Made by a program: the position numbers and the translations under genes. A stretch of 64,000 bases of DNA from Lachnospiraceae bacterium JLR.KK002 (GTDB taxonomy: Bacteria; Bacillota; Clostridia; Lachnospirales; Lachnospiraceae), in the NCBI GenBank assembly GCA_036941025.1, contig JAYMNP010000001.1, forward strand, positions 3,494,501 through 3,558,500, read 5' to 3'. Below the pieces are notes generated by a model. The model was given only the letters and a program-made list of their open reading frames with translations, had not been told where the DNA came from and searched no databases. Shown one piece after another: positions 1 through 7,678 of the stretch. The stretch's first letter is position 1. Each line of letters opens with the position of its first letter.

Positions 1-95
1 GGTGTGGAGAGGGGGAAGTTCAAAAAAATTTGCTGTCCCCCAAAGGGCAGACTTCTCCCTCGGCGTCCCGTGCCAAAATCCCCATTTTTCCTGTT

Positions 96-1031
96 CTACC
101 TCTCGTGGGCTTTGTTCCGCTGCAAGTATCGGTTATAAAACTCCAACGCCTTTACGACAAAATCCGTTTCCTGCCCTTTGGGGATGGATTTCGGTATGAG
201 CTTGGTTATCCGCTCGTCCTTAAAGGCAGGCTTCTCTTTCTGGTTTGGCTTATCCTCCTGCATGATGGACTGGATAACCTCGTCCGTGAGTTTTCCCTCC
301 TGCATAAACTTTTTCATCTTGATAGCCTGTGCAAGTGAGGGAGTGGCATCGTTGTAGCCCATCGCTTCAAGCAGGGTGTACTGCTGTTCCTCGGAAAGAT
401 AGGAGATTTCCACCGCAGGACGGAAAGCAATCTGGCGTTCATCTACCATTTGCAGAATTTCGGGTACAAGCTCGGTCAAACGAATATACCTCTGAATTTG
501 ATTACGGCTTTCTCCAACCTTTTCAGCAAGCTCGGCATCGCTTCGTAACTTTGTCCCCAATGGGGACGAAGTCAAATCACTCCTTTCTCCCTGCCGCTTC
601 ATGGCTTCTAACCGCATCTTATACGCAAAGGCTTTCTCACTTGGCAAGATAACAGAGTGTTGGAGATTACTTTCAACCATGGCAATAATCGCTTCATCAT
701 GGGCCAGCTCCTTAACCTCACATTTTAGCGTTTCAAGCCCTGCAAGTTCACAAGCCTTTTTCCGCCTGTGACCGCTGATAAGCTCGTACCGTCCGTCCTC
801 TTTTTGCCGAACTGTCGCAGGGGTCATTACGCCGCTCCGACTGACACTTTCCACAAGCTGTTCCATATCCTCATTCATCAAAACCTTGAATGGGTGGTCT
901 GGGAACTCATCAATTTCGGAAATGGGTATCTCCCTTATCTTGCTTAGATTCGCTTCTGCTCGGCTCTCGTCCGTTTCAAAGAGGTCATCGTATGCGGTCA
1001 GCTCGATTTCTGTTCTTTTGTTTCTCGCCAA
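96..1031 (-). CDS. parB: ParB/Spo0J-type partition protein of an integrated element
   Basis: ParB-like DNA-binding protein of about 311 residues, expected to act with the ParA encoded just upstream to stabilise a mobile element while it is circular. Seen: an N-terminal ParB/sulfiredoxin-like domain with the box SGHRRKKACELAG (chromosomal ParBs have GERRWRA), then a helix-turn-helix region (LAEKVGESRNQIQRYIRL). I place the start at a TTG at 1031 because a strong GGAAAGGAGG lies about 9 bases before it. An in-frame ATG at 1061 has no good ribosome site. The gene overlaps the end of parA, so translation is probably coupled. It is clearly different from the chromosomal ParB at 5812-6723 and is typical of the end module of Firmicutes ICEs. 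The target site of this ParB is not evident. Confidence 0.85.
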   Translation of the reverse strand: MARNKRTEIELTAYDDLFETDESRAEANLSKIREIPISEIDEFPDHPFKVLMNEDMEQLVESVSRSGVMTPATVRQKEDGRYELISGHRRKKACELAGLETLKCEVKELAHDEAIIAMVESNLQHSVILPSEKAFAYKMRLEAMKRQGERSDLTSSPLGTKLRSDAELAEKVGESRNQIQRYIRLTELVPEILQMVDERQIAFRPAVEISYLSEEQQYTLLEAMGYNDATPSLAQAIKMKKFMQEGKLTDEVIQSIMQEDKPNQKEKPAFKDERITKLIPKSIPKGQETDFVVKALEFYNRYLQRNKAHER

Positions 1032-1812
1032 TCTCTGCCACCTCCTTTCCGAATTGCTCATAAGATGCGGCTACCTTGCCGCCTTTGTCGTAGGCAAAAA
1101 TGCTTTTTCCCTCTGCGGTGGCTTCTACTGCACGGATGGAATGGGGTATCTGGGTATCAAACACCTTGATTCTCTGCCCATATGCACTTTTCACCGTAGC
1201 GGTGATTTCCTTAGAAATATTTGTGCGTGGCATTACCATCGTCATTAAGATACCGTCAATCCGCAGATGGGGATTGATTTGCCGTTTGACCTTAGAAACG
1301 GAGCGAAGCAACAGCTCTAAGCCTTTGGCAGAAAGATAGTGGGGCTGTGTCGGGATAACCACGCTGTCAGCCGCCGCAAGAGCATTGATTGTCAGCATAC
1401 CCAAACTCGGCATACAGTCAATAAGGACAGTATCGTAATTCTTTTTTACTTCATTGATGCAGGTTTTCAGCACGCTTTCACGGCTTATGGCATTGATGAG
1501 CCTTACTTCCAGTCCCGACAGTTCAATGTTGGACGGGAGCAGGTCAACGCCCTCGTCATGGTGCAGGATGCTTTTGGAAACATCGACGGATTTATCATCA
1601 ATAATATCCTGCATAATGGTTGAGAGTGTATTGGGTAAATCGTCTGGTCGGCTGTAACCGAGCGACATAGTTAAATTTTCCTGTGCATCGGCATCAATCA
1701 TCAGGACTTTTTTACCCTGCTGTGCCAGACTAACACCCAAATTTACCGCCGTGGTGGTCTTTCCGACACCGCCTTTCTGGTTCGTCAGAGCGATTACTTT
1801 GCAATTTGACAT
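985..1812 (-). CDS. parA: ParA-family partition ATPase of an integrated element
   Basis: Deviant Walker A ATPase of about 275 residues (NQKGGVGKTTTAVN near the N-terminus, DADAQ, and a Walker B region VLIDCMPSLG), the motor of type I partition systems. The start is taken at ATG 1812, preceded by AAAGGAGG at good spacing; the longer open frame to 1875 has no such site. It forms a two-gene operon with the downstream parB. It is a separate lineage from the soj gene at 6724-7491. Inferred role: segregation or maintenance of an ICE. It could also regulate its own operon through the leader hairpin upstream. Confidence 0.88.
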   Translation of the reverse strand: MSNCKVIALTNQKGGVGKTTTAVNLGVSLAQQGKKVLMIDADAQENLTMSLGYSRPDDLPNTLSTIMQDIIDDKSVDVSKSILHHDEGVDLLPSNIELSGLEVRLINAISRESVLKTCINEVKKNYDTVLIDCMPSLGMLTINALAAADSVVIPTQPHYLSAKGLELLLRSVSKVKRQINPHLRIDGILMTMVMPRTNISKEITATVKSAYGQRIKVFDTQIPHSIRAVEATAEGKSIFAYDKGGKVAASYEQFGKEVAEIGEKQKNRNRADRIR

Positions 1813-1838
1813 AGGTGCGTCCTCCTTTCGCATAAATT

Positions 1839-1861
1839 TAGCCACTTTGTCAGAGTGGCTA
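1839..1861 (-). promoter_or_regulatory. Hairpin in the leader of the element's parA
   Basis: Perfect 8-bp inverted repeat (TAGCCACT/AGTGGCTA) with a 7-base loop, ending about 10 bases before the parA ribosome-binding site. Position and symmetry suggest an operator or an mRNA stem that modulates parA translation; the role is inferred. Confidence 0.4.
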
Positions 1862-1881
1862 TGTAAAGGATTCATGGCAAT

Positions 1882-1923
1882 AAAAAAAGCCGACTGGCTG
1901 TTTTTTAACTACACCAATCGGCT
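1882..1923 (-). terminator. Rho-independent terminator after the 111-residue gene
   Basis: Read on the minus strand: AGCCGATTGG, a 16-base loop, CCAGTCGGCT, then seven T. It follows the gene at 1956-2291 and would separate it from parAB. The sequence GGCTATGTAAA occurs both here and at 1856-1866. Confidence 0.65.
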
Positions 1924-1955
1924 ATGTAAAATTTATTCTGCTTTTATTATCTGTC

Positions 1956-2291
1956 TTATCTGCACTGTCGTGATAAGGCTTCTCTTATTCTCTCTGTATC
2001 CCATTTTTCTGGGAACAATACCGCCATAATATGAAACGCATCCATCAGCCCTGCAATATACGCATGAGTGCCATATTCAAAATCCTGCTTATCCCTACAA
2101 TCTAAAAGATGTTGGCAAACCGCCCTCTGCTTCTCCGTCAAATCAAGCTGATGAAAAGCATCCTCTGCACTTCCCTCGTTATTACTATCCTTTTGATAAC
2201 TTGCATCGGCTTGTAACAGTTTCAATACAGATTCGTCTTTCAGTTTCTCTACTGCTATTTTTATCAGTTCTTTAAATTCCTTATCGCACAT
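1956..2291 (-). CDS. Small hypothetical protein of the element
   Basis: A 111-residue acidic, helical, apparently soluble protein starting at ATG 2291 behind GGAGGAAGTG. The N-terminal half looks like an amphipathic helix pair (EFKELIKIAVEKLKDESVLKLL), and the C-terminal half carries EKQRAVCQHLLDCRDKQDFEYG. I see no catalytic motif and do not recognise a named family. It overlaps the end of the upstream 65-residue gene by about 11 bases, so the two form an operon. Co-location with ICE-type parAB suggests an accessory or regulatory role in the element. Confidence 0.7.
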   Translation of the reverse strand: MCDKEFKELIKIAVEKLKDESVLKLLQADASYQKDSNNEGSAEDAFHQLDLTEKQRAVCQHLLDCRDKQDFEYGTHAYIAGLMDAFHIMAVLFPEKWDTERIREALSRQCR

Positions 2292-2478
2292 CACTTCCTC
2301 CTGCCATTCCTACTCTTAACTTTTTTATAGGTGCATGGATAACCTTGAAAATAAGTTCATCAACACAATCTGTATATCTGCCCTGCTGTATAAGCTGATT
2401 TTTCAGCTCCACAAGGCTATGTAATAAAATGCTTCGCTCATTGCTATCCACATACAAATGATTCTTCTTTTCTCTCAT
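2281..2478 (-). CDS. Small hypothetical protein (65 residues)
   Basis: Begins MREKKNHLYVDSNERS and ends GMAGGSDVR. The open frame extends upstream to 2667, but the ATG at 2478 has a purine-rich AAAAAAGG a little upstream and the additional N-terminal stretch looks non-coding. Probably soluble and helical (LHSLVELKNQLIQQGRYTDCVDEL). It is the first gene of a two-gene operon with 1956-2291. Function unknown. Confidence 0.6.
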   Translation of the reverse strand: MREKKNHLYVDSNERSILLHSLVELKNQLIQQGRYTDCVDELIFKVIHAPIKKLRVGMAGGSDVR

Positions 2479-2596
2479 ATATATCACCATCCTTTTTTTA
2501 TTTTCATTATATAAGCAGACAGCGGTATCTTCAAATGTACGGGGATTATGTAACACCAGAAAAAAGCTCTTTGAACGAGTAACTTTTGCCTTTTCA

Positions 2597-2764
2597 ATTA
2601 GCAGACTTTTTAGCATGATTTTTGCTCCAATTAGCAGGAAAGGCATTTTGATTAGCAAAAACCTCAATTTTCCTGCTAATCATTAGCAAGCTAATCGGTG
2701 ACGATAATTAACAGTTCAATTTCTCTTTAGTCAAATCTGATTAGCAAAAATCGCTTCTGCTAAT
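2597..2764. repeat. Array of ATTAGCA heptamers near the element end
   Basis: Seven exact copies of ATTAGCA in 168 bases: plus orientation at 2597, 2630, 2651, 2682 and 2740, minus orientation (TGCTAAT) at 2674 and 2758, with a near copy at 2689. Two copies extend to GATTAGCAAAAA. The array lies in an AT-rich non-coding stretch 90-250 bases from the tRNA-Arg gene. Such spaced short repeats next to an attachment site are typical of arm-type binding sites for tyrosine integrase or excisionase, or of iterons. The rest of the 2479-2806 gap shows no gene. Confidence 0.65.
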
Positions 2765-2806
2765 CGCACATTGTTATGAGTTCAAATTCTTTTGGAAAAT
2801 GAGAAA

Positions 2807-2840
2807 CGCCGAAAACCTTGAAAAATCAATGTTTTCGGCG
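2807..2840 (-). terminator. Terminator after tRNA-Arg
   Basis: Perfect 10-bp stem CGCCGAAAAC/GTTTTCGGCG with a 14-base loop, followed on the minus strand by a T-rich TTTCTCATTTT tract. It lies 10 bases beyond the 3' end of the tRNA gene. Confidence 0.7.
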
Positions 2841-2850
2841 ATGTTTTCAG

Positions 2851-2924
2851 CGTCGCTAAGAGGATTTGAACCTCCGACCTACCGCTTAGGAGGCGGTCGC
2901 TCTATCCAACTGAGCTATAGCGAC
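2851..2924 (-). tRNA. tRNA-Arg (anticodon CCT)
   Basis: A full cloverleaf can be drawn: acceptor GTCGCTA/TAGCGAC, D arm GCTC...GAGC, anticodon stem ACCGC/GCGGT with loop CTCCTAA (anticodon CCT, reading AGG), T arm GGAGG TTCAAAT CCTCT, discriminator G. CCA is not encoded. The 3' end faces the ICE-like DNA at 1-2800, the usual geometry when an element has used the 3' end of a tRNA gene as attachment site. Confidence 0.95.
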
Positions 2925-2997
2925 AGTTACAAAATCTATATTTAGTTTTACTTGTTACCTTTTCCCTTGTCCTCCTGGGCGAGTGTTATAACACTTT

Positions 2998-3053
2998 CTT
3001 AGGAGGCGGTCGCTCTATCCAGCTGAGCTATAGCGACAGTTACAGAATCTATT
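2998..3053 (-). pseudogene. 5' fragment of a second tRNA-Arg(CCT) copy
   Basis: The 56 bases match 2885-2940 with two mismatches. They hold the 5' half of the tRNA (acceptor 5' strand, D arm, anticodon stem and loop) and about 15 bases of upstream flank, and stop in the anticodon loop. The T arm and acceptor 3' strand are absent, so it cannot make a tRNA. Only 57 bases separate it from the intact copy. It is a scar of a partial duplication or of an integration or excision event. Confidence 0.8.
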
Positions 3054-3091
3054 ATATTTTAATAGTTTCCATCTGTTTTGTCAATGACTTT

Positions 3092-3970
3092 TTACATCTG
3101 ATAATGAATCTTTCCCTGCATCCAGATGGTGCCTTTAAATCTTCGGCCTACTGCAGGTTCACCCAGTAAATCTTCCTGATTGACGCAGACGTCAAATATC
3201 AGATGATTACTGTTCAGGGTGAGGACATAAGATTTTTCCTTTGTCTCTTTATTTTCCGCTGTATAGAAATCAAGGATTTCTCCCATAATACTGTACTGGT
3301 CGCTCTCAATTCCATAAGGCATAAAATAAGTATCCACAATGGAGAGAATATCTTCCGTCATAACCCGCCTTGAAATCATGGAATAAGTATCAATATCTTC
3401 CAGGGTCAGGCTCTCCATTGCTTCTTCGTCCCCTTCCCTTGCGGCTGCCATCAGATGATTCCGGTTATTGGTATATTTTTCACCGCTTTTAATCTGATTT
3501 TCATTCTTATAAACAGGCAGGATGATTTTTCCACCCGTAGACAAAGCCGAAATGGTAGTGTTTACAGGCATTTTTCTTCCATTTTTCGTCCTGCATTCCT
3601 GAAGATATTCCACTGCATTCTGCAGATAAAAAATCAAAGTTACACCGATTCTCATTTCATCACAGACGCCTGCATAAGCCTCACGGTCAGAACGTTTCTC
3701 AATTTCCACTCTTTCTTCCGTACTGATTCCGCTTCCTACAAAATAAGGATAATAATATTCTGCATGAAATACTTCCCCTGTATAATATCCCCGAACTGCA
3801 ATTCCTGTAAATTCTCCAAATTCCCTTTTTAATTCTGCAAACACATTTCCTTCTTCATCCTCTGTTATTACTTTACAATCCGGATGATCTATAATATCCT
3901 TAATCAATAAATCAAGTTCATTTTTATTTTTTAAATTTCTGAATCCGATACTTCTCAAATAACTATGCAA
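3092..3970 (-). CDS. DUF3881 family protein
   Basis: A 292-residue protein beginning MHSYLRSIGFRN, the characteristic start of the DUF3881 family found in Lachnospiraceae near the origin. The start codon is TTG at 3970 behind a strong AGGAGGGAGGGG. No signal peptide or membrane segment is visible; it looks soluble and acidic with alternating strands. Function unknown in the family. It lies downstream of the HD-GYP gene on the same strand with about 100 bases between, so it may have its own promoter. Confidence 0.85.
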   Translation of the reverse strand: MHSYLRSIGFRNLKNKNELDLLIKDIIDHPDCKVITEDEEGNVFAELKREFGEFTGIAVRGYYTGEVFHAEYYYPYFVGSGISTEERVEIEKRSDREAYAGVCDEMRIGVTLIFYLQNAVEYLQECRTKNGRKMPVNTTISALSTGGKIILPVYKNENQIKSGEKYTNNRNHLMAAAREGDEEAMESLTLEDIDTYSMISRRVMTEDILSIVDTYFMPYGIESDQYSIMGEILDFYTAENKETKEKSYVLTLNSNHLIFDVCVNQEDLLGEPAVGRRFKGTIWMQGKIHYQM

Positions 3971-4070
3971 GTTTTTCCCCTCCCTCCTGGGATAAACAGA
4001 TTGATTTTCAGGAATCTGAACGCTTCTTTTTCATTATATAATATAACATAATATTTTGCAATTTTTTTGT

Positions 4071-5117
4071 TCACTCATAGAAAGAATTATTTTTGATGGT
4101 TATAATTTTAGGTGCTTCTCTCCGGTTTAGATTTTCTGTTACGATTTTACTCTGCTCCAGTTCACCTGTATATAAGACCACAGGCGCCTGAGAATTTTCT
4201 GTCTGAGAAATTACTACAGCATTTTTCCCGTTTTCAGTTCTGACAAAAGTACCGGCAGGATAAATGCCAATTTTCTTTTTCAGTATCTTTTCCATGCGGT
4301 TTTCAAATTTTTCATGATCCGAAATAATTTCGAAGGCCTGATAAACAGATGTCCTGCTGCTCTCTATTCCGGATACTGCACAGTCAAAAGCATCGCAAAT
4401 CTGTATCATCCGACACTCTTTCTGACTGCTTTTCTGCTTCAGAGGATAGCCGCTTCCATCCAGTCTTTCATGATGAGAAAGTACCATGATTTTTGAAATC
4501 TCAGGTATCCATTCTTCTCCCTGCAAAGCTGTGTATCCCAGGACAGTATGCTTTTTCATTTCATAAATTTCTTCCTGATTCATAAACTGTTCGGAACAGT
4601 TTTTATAATCCACATTAAGATACTGATATCCAAGGTCATGAAGAAGGCAGCCCATAACTGCATCTTCCATTCTTTTTCTGGAAAAACCATATTCTTTTCC
4701 CAGTATCATAACCATAATGGTAATAAACATGGTATGTTCATATAAATCAGGCGTACGATTCCACACATCCAAAGCGCGCTTTTCTTTTGTCTTTTCAAAC
4801 ACAGTAACTATGTCTTTGCCAAGGCGTTCCAGCTTTCTTAAACTGTTGCCCTTCCGGTAAATATGATGAGACAATATTTCTCTCAGGTCGTTTTCAAACT
4901 TCAGGAACATATTTTTATCAAAATAAAAATTTGCTTTCTCGTATTTTTCAAAGGGATCTTTTATAAATACTGTCCGGATATTCAGTGCAGCCAAAGATTC
5001 TTTGTAACCTGCTTTCAAAACTGTTCCTGTTTCAAGCAGTACTTTTCCATTTTCCAGACATACACTCTTTGCCAATACTTCATTTCCTGTTAATTCCGAT
5101 ACCTGATATTCTCTCAT
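4071..5117 (-). CDS. HD-GYP domain protein, probable c-di-GMP phosphodiesterase
   Basis: 348 residues. The catalytic HD domain shows H128, H160-D161, H190 and the GYP signature HHERLDGSGYP at 215-225, which are the metal ligands and the signature used by c-di-GMP phosphodiesterases of this class. The N-terminal 120 residues lack a receiver or membrane segment and resemble the short regulatory regions of stand-alone HD-GYP proteins. The C-terminal 60 residues form a small strand-rich tail. It lies between DUF4446 and DUF3881. Substrate specificity is inferred from the family. Confidence 0.88.
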   Translation of the reverse strand: MREYQVSELTGNEVLAKSVCLENGKVLLETGTVLKAGYKESLAALNIRTVFIKDPFEKYEKANFYFDKNMFLKFENDLREILSHHIYRKGNSLRKLERLGKDIVTVFEKTKEKRALDVWNRTPDLYEHTMFITIMVMILGKEYGFSRKRMEDAVMGCLLHDLGYQYLNVDYKNCSEQFMNQEEIYEMKKHTVLGYTALQGEEWIPEISKIMVLSHHERLDGSGYPLKQKSSQKECRMIQICDAFDCAVSGIESSRTSVYQAFEIISDHEKFENRMEKILKKKIGIYPAGTFVRTENGKNAVVISQTENSQAPVVLYTGELEQSKIVTENLNRREAPKIITIKNNSFYE

Positions 5118-5195
5118 ATTGTACCTCTTATATAATTCCGCCCTGGGTTTTTATCCACCCAGGGCATCGGTTCGGACTGAAAAGAGCTATACTCC

Positions 5196-5729
5196 CTAAT
5201 CTTCTACCGGTGCAGTTAATTTCTTTAACCCCATTGCAATATCCAGTGCCTCTTTTTCTTCGTCCGCAAGTACAATAATGGAATTACCATTAACGATTTC
5301 TTTGATATAAGTATAACATCCTTCCCTGCTGTGCATTGCATTGATGATAAATCCATCATTTTTCTGATCAAGCAACGCCAGGGAAAAACTTAATTTTCCG
5401 CCCATCTCATGAAAAGCATCATATTTTACCATCCCAACCTTCTGGAACGTAAATTTCAGGCTGTCGAAAATCTTCTGAATGTTCTCTCTGTTTTCTGCCT
5501 CGTAAGTTAAAAGCTCGTCCACTTGCTGAATTCGTTTCACCAGAGTATCTTCCAATGATTCCGCATTTTTTCCCATCATAAATGCTTCGTATTTTTTTCT
5601 CAGTCTTCCTGTTTTAACAATATTGACAATCAATAATATAAACAGGATTAACATGACCCCGGACATTATTGCGAATGTCAGCAAAAAGTCATCTGCTGTA
5701 AAGGATAATCCCAATAAATCTGAATGCAT
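5196..5729 (-). CDS. DUF4446 family membrane protein
   Basis: A 177-residue protein with one N-terminal membrane helix (about residues 13-35, FAIMSGVMLILFILLIVNIV), then a charged coiled-coil stretch and a compact C-terminal domain (FHEMGGKLSFSLALLD, the hallmark of DUF4446). The start is ATG 5729, directly preceded by GGAGGAAACT; the open frame begins 12 bases earlier inside that site. The family is regularly found beside parAB near the origin in clostridia. Function unknown. It probably belongs to the parAB transcription unit; 82 bases separate it from spo0J. Confidence 0.88.
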   Translation of the reverse strand: MHSDLLGLSFTADDFLLTFAIMSGVMLILFILLIVNIVKTGRLRKKYEAFMMGKNAESLEDTLVKRIQQVDELLTYEAENRENIQKIFDSLKFTFQKVGMVKYDAFHEMGGKLSFSLALLDQKNDGFIINAMHSREGCYTYIKEIVNGNSIIVLADEEKEALDIAMGLKKLTAPVED

Positions 5730-5811
5730 AGTTTCCTCCATTCCTTATACTTACTGAATTCTGATATTCAATAAATATATGGCTTTATGTATATTTTTTA
5801 AGAACATATGT

Positions 5812-6723
5812 TTATGTATCTATCTGATGAATTGACTGGAATAATTCCAGTATTCTTTCCAGCTCGTTGTTGGAATAGTATTCAATTTCTATCTTTCCCT
5901 TATCTTTATTCTTATAATGAATAGCCACTTTTGTTCCCATAATAGCTTTCAGCTTCTGCTCCATATCTTCATAGAACACAGACATATTATCATCTTCCTG
6001 CTTTCTGGGAAGTTCTGTTTTCTGTTTCTGAAACTTTTTCACAAGTTTCTCTGTTTCCCGCACGCTTAATTTTTCATCAAAAATCTGTTGTGCAAGATTA
6101 TACTGATCCTCATTATCCGGAATTGCAAGAAGAGCTCTGGCATGTCCCGTCGAAATCAAATCATCAATTACCATTTGCTGTACCCGCTCGTCCAGCTTCA
6201 GCAGCCGCATGGAATTTGTAACTGCTGTTCTGGATTTGGATACCCGTTCTGCTACTTCGTCCTGTTTCAAATGAAACTCATTTAATAATTTCTTATAGGC
6301 GAGAGCTTCTTCAATGGGATTCAGGTTTTCTCTCTGAATATTTTCAATCAGAGAAATCTCCACCATTTCCTGTTCCGTCAGATTTTTAATAATAACCGGA
6401 ACCTCTTTCAAACCTGCAATTTTTGCAGCTCTCCATCTTCTCTCTCCCGCAATAATTTCAAAATAATCTTTTTTATCCTGCACCAGCAATGGCTGTAAAA
6501 TTCCATACTGTTTTAATGACTCTGAAAGTTCCAACAGGGAGTCTTCATCAAAACTTTTTCTGGGTTGTTCCCGGTTTGGCTCTACTTTTGCTATCTTTAC
6601 AAATGTTACATCTTTATCCGGTTCCGGAGTTCTGACTGTTTCTGTCGTTGCTGCGGTTCCGACTTTGTTTGTAATAAGACTGTCCAGACCTTTTCCCAAT
6701 CCACTCTTTTTTGCTGCCGCCAT
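5812..6723 (-). CDS. parB: Chromosome partition protein ParB (Spo0J)
   Basis: A 303-residue CTPase and DNA clamp that loads at parS and recruits SMC. Seen: N-terminal basic start (MAAAKKSGLGKGLDSLI), the CTP-binding motifs GERRWRA and ENIQRENL, the helix-turn-helix EVAERVSKSRTAVTNSMRLL, and a C-terminal dimerisation tail. Its ATG follows the soj stop codon with no gap. Its target sites are the two perfect parS copies at 7571-7586 and 7616-7631, immediately upstream of the operon. Confidence 0.97.
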   Translation of the reverse strand: MAAAKKSGLGKGLDSLITNKVGTAATTETVRTPEPDKDVTFVKIAKVEPNREQPRKSFDEDSLLELSESLKQYGILQPLLVQDKKDYFEIIAGERRWRAAKIAGLKEVPVIIKNLTEQEMVEISLIENIQRENLNPIEEALAYKKLLNEFHLKQDEVAERVSKSRTAVTNSMRLLKLDERVQQMVIDDLISTGHARALLAIPDNEDQYNLAQQIFDEKLSVRETEKLVKKFQKQKTELPRKQEDDNMSVFYEDMEQKLKAIMGTKVAIHYKNKDKGKIEIEYYSNNELERILELFQSIHQIDT

Positions 6724-7491
6724 TTATATTTCCTCTCTTTCTATTACTTCTTTTGCTAAGAGACGATAGCTTTCCGCACCGGCAGATTTGGCGTCATACA
6801 AGTTAATCGGCAGACCGTGACTGGGTGCTTCTGCTAATCGAATATTTCTTGGAATAATAGTCTTATAAATGGTAGTATTCAAATTATTTTTTACATTTTC
6901 CACAACCTGCAACGACAGGTTTGTCCTGGCATCGTACATGGTAAATACTACCCCTTCCATCTGAAGGTTTGGATTTAATCTTTCCTGTACCAGATTAATC
7001 GTATGAATTAACTGGCTCAGTCCTTCCAATGCATAATATTCACACTGAATTGGAACCAGGATTGTGTCTGCGGTAGTCATGGCATTGATAGTAAGCATAT
7101 TCAGAGAAGGAGGACAATCAATAATAATAAAATCATAATCATCTTTTATATAATCCACTTCATTTTTTAAAATATACTCCTTATCATTGATACCCAGCAA
7201 TTCAATTTCTGCTCCCGCAAGATTTACATTGGACGGGATTAGAAAAAGTTTATCAATCTCTGTCTTTACCATACTTTCACGAATGGTACACTCTCCCAGC
7301 ATAAGTTCATATACTGTATTACTTAATTCTGCTTTTTCTACGCCAAAGCCACTGGTTGTATTTCCCTGGGGGTCCATATCAATGGTCAATACTTTCTTAC
7401 CTTCTTCCACAAGACAGGATGATAAGTTGATTGCTGTAGTAGTTTTTCCTACCCCGCCTTTCTGGTTGGCTATTGCGATAACTCTTCCCAT
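6724..7491 (-). CDS. soj: Chromosome partition ATPase ParA (Soj)
   Basis: A 255-residue deviant Walker A ATPase (ANQKGGVGKTTTAINL at the N-terminus; IIDCPPSLNMLTINAM as the Walker B region). It works with Spo0J in origin segregation and, as known in Bacillus, modulates DnaA. The start is ATG 7491 behind AGAGGAAAGG; the open frame to 7587 would run through the parS palindrome and is rejected. First gene of soj-spo0J. Confidence 0.97.
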   Translation of the reverse strand: MGRVIAIANQKGGVGKTTTAINLSSCLVEEGKKVLTIDMDPQGNTTSGFGVEKAELSNTVYELMLGECTIRESMVKTEIDKLFLIPSNVNLAGAEIELLGINDKEYILKNEVDYIKDDYDFIIIDCPPSLNMLTINAMTTADTILVPIQCEYYALEGLSQLIHTINLVQERLNPNLQMEGVVFTMYDARTNLSLQVVENVKNNLNTTIYKTIIPRNIRLAEAPSHGLPINLYDAKSAGAESYRLLAKEVIEREEI

Positions 7492-7570
7492 ATTATTTTC
7501 CTTTCCTCTTATGTTATGTTTATTATAGCACCTTTTTCTTTCTATTACTATAGGCAATTCGTTCAAAAAA

Positions 7571-7586
7571 TGTTTCACGTGAAACA
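7571..7586. promoter_or_regulatory. parS site 1
   Basis: Perfect match to the universal parS TGTTTCACGTGAAACA. It is embedded in a longer 28-bp perfect palindrome (7565-7592), flanked by six A on the left and six T on the right, so the same DNA could also act as a hairpin terminator in either direction. Confidence 0.97.
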
Positions 7587-7615
7587 TTTTTTTAGTTTAT
7601 AAAAAAGGAGGAGAA

Positions 7616-7631
7616 TGTTTCACGTGAAACA
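7616..7631. promoter_or_regulatory. parS site 2
   Basis: Second perfect TGTTTCACGTGAAACA, centre-to-centre 45 bp from site 1. It is embedded in a 26-bp perfect palindrome (7611-7636) with different arms, GAGAA/TTCTC. It lies between the response-regulator gene and soj. Confidence 0.97.
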
Positions 7632-7678
7632 TTCTCTTCCTTTCAATTTATCAGATGAACTACGATAACACATGTTAT

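Noticed and set aside
2998..3053. A second functional tRNA-Arg
   Set aside because: It lacks the T arm and the acceptor 3' strand; only the 5' half is present.
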